Source: Ptiloglossa arizonensis
Lineage: Eukaryota > Arthropoda > Insecta > Hymenoptera > Colletidae
NCBI RefSeq assembly: GCF_051014685.1
Contig: NW_027479043.1
Span: 1-64,000, forward strand
Direction of reading: 5' to 3'
DNA length: 64,000 nt
Below the pieces are notes generated by a model that saw only the letters and a program-made list of their open reading frames with translations, was not told the origin of the DNA and searched no databases. The position numbers and the translations under genes are program-made. Numbering within the stretch: position 1 is the first letter of the stretch; every line of letters starts with the position of its first letter. Below are positions 63,704-64,000 of the stretch, one piece after another.

Positions 63704-64000
63704 TCGCGAGATATGGGAGTTTGAAGCCAAGAAATGGTTGAGAAGGCAAAAAATTTTTCGCAATTCTGCTGCTCCAAACGCTTAACCTGAATGGCCTAGG
63801 GAAAAAATACACATACCGTTGTAATCGGGCGAGTTTCTACTTTCAGACGCAACAGGAATTTTTGGGTTAGGTCAATCCGTTCGCGAGATATGGGTGTTTG
63901 AAGCCAAGGAATGGTTGAGAAGGCAAAAAATTTTTCGCAATTCTGCTGCTCCAAACGCTTAACCAGAATGGCCTGGGGAAAAAATACACATACCGTTGTA

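Larger units (their letters stand above)
1..64000 (+). repeat. 177-bp tandem satellite array filling the whole window
   Basis: Every line of the window is a diverged copy of one 177-bp unit, all in the same orientation, giving about 361 copies. The TCGCGA landmark recurs at 1, 178, 356 and onward to 63527 and 63704, with steps of 177 plus or minus a few bases. Neighbouring monomers differ mainly by substitutions at a limited set of sites and by 1-bp indels, mostly in A or T runs. No stretch longer than about 30 bases falls outside the unit, and no inversion or insertion was seen. Unit length, homogeneity, A/T tracts and higher-order structure fit a centromeric or pericentromeric eukaryotic satellite. 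That location is inferred, since nothing flanking is visible. The family was not recognised. Confidence 0.98.
42237..64000 (+). repeat. Array subdomain IV: trimers, dimers and two large duplications
   Basis: The first part carries 'ctgtcagatgc', 'tgtgttaagtc', 'gataaggg' and 'gctgctctaa' monomers. From about 47.9 kb a distinctive monomer appears with 'gaaaacaag', 'agaaaacaaa', 'tgtttctcc' and a shortened A run. It is usually paired with a 'cggtagag' or plain monomer, forming a dimeric variant family that recurs to 61.5 kb. A 5.1-kb and a 3.3-kb duplication generate most of the length. The window ends inside a further partial copy: 63.78-64.0 kb resembles 62.37-62.6 kb at an offset of about 1,415 (8 monomers). 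The array therefore continues beyond the window. Confidence 0.75.

Noticed and set aside
1..64000. CRISPR array
   Set aside because: The repetition is a continuous 177-bp tandem unit with no alternation of short constant repeats and unique spacers, and no cas genes are present.
1..64000. Telomeric repeat, from the GGGTTAGG octamer in each monomer
   Set aside because: The octamer occurs once per 177 bp in a fixed context and is never repeated in tandem, so it is not a telomere or an interstitial telomeric block.
1..64000. A tandem-repeat protein gene
   Set aside because: The unit length is divisible by three, but consensus monomers contain an in-frame stop in the best frame, indels break the frame often, and variation shows no codon-like pattern.
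1..64000. Identity with a known plant centromere satellite such as the Arabidopsis 178-bp or Brassica 176-bp family
   Set aside because: The unit length is close, but I could not match the sequence landmarks to the families I know. A database search with the monomer at 63527-63703 would decide.
1..64000. tRNA, rRNA or other structured RNA gene
   Set aside because: No cloverleaf, rRNA core motif or promoter boxes were recognised. Any match would recur in every monomer and is better explained by the satellite.

Overview
The whole 64-kb window is one uninterrupted satellite DNA array: a 177-bp monomer repeated head-to-tail about 361 times, all copies in the same orientation. I found no protein-coding gene, RNA gene, transposon, CRISPR array or unique sequence at either edge. 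The array fits a eukaryotic (peri)centromeric or heterochromatic satellite, because its unit is close to one nucleosome plus linker, it has A/T tracts, and it carries higher-order repeats and multi-kilobase recent duplications. I do not recognise the satellite family and cannot name the organism; a flowering plant or an invertebrate are both possible. The CpG content is not depleted, which is a weak clue.

Monomer layout, with the TCGCGA (NruI) site as position 1: an A6T5 tract at 45-55, CTGCTGCT at 63-70, CCTAGG (AvrII) at 92-97, an A6 run at 99-104, CGGGCGAG at 123-130, a T5 run at 156-160 and GGGTTAGG at 161-168. The consensus I built by eye is 177 bp, about 42% GC, with 8-9 CpG where about 7.8 are expected. 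Two linked monomer types alternate: an 'aagccaag...aggcaaaaaa' type and an 'aagctaag/gacgctaag...agacaacaaa' type.

Region by region. (I) 1 to about 12.4 kb is an irregular 3- to 8-monomer mosaic. Ten monomers here carry an exact match to the minimal CENP-B-box pattern, which the rest of the array has in a one-mismatch form. A cluster of single-base deletions at 2.1-4.5 kb looks like poor consensus quality. (II) 12.4-25.4 kb has a tandem trimer (531 bp) at 12.4-13.4 kb and a 1.6-kb block duplicated at an offset of exactly 10 monomers. (III) 25.4-42.2 kb was built by two nested duplications: 5.6 kb at offset 5,841 (33 monomers), then 3.8 kb at offset 4,248 (24 monomers). (IV) 42.2-64 kb contains a 5.1-kb block duplicated at offset 7,783 (44 monomers), tandem trimers, a dimeric variant family, and a 3.3-kb block duplicated at offset 3,360 (19 monomers) with about one difference noticed.

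The open reading frames in the window are by-products of the repeat. Since 177 is 3 x 59, one reverse-strand frame stays in register through every monomer and is closed only by the TAG inside the CCTAGG site. The most interesting signals are the CENP-B-box-like motif with its regional C/T difference, the amplification history written in nested near-identical blocks, and the absence of CpG depletion.
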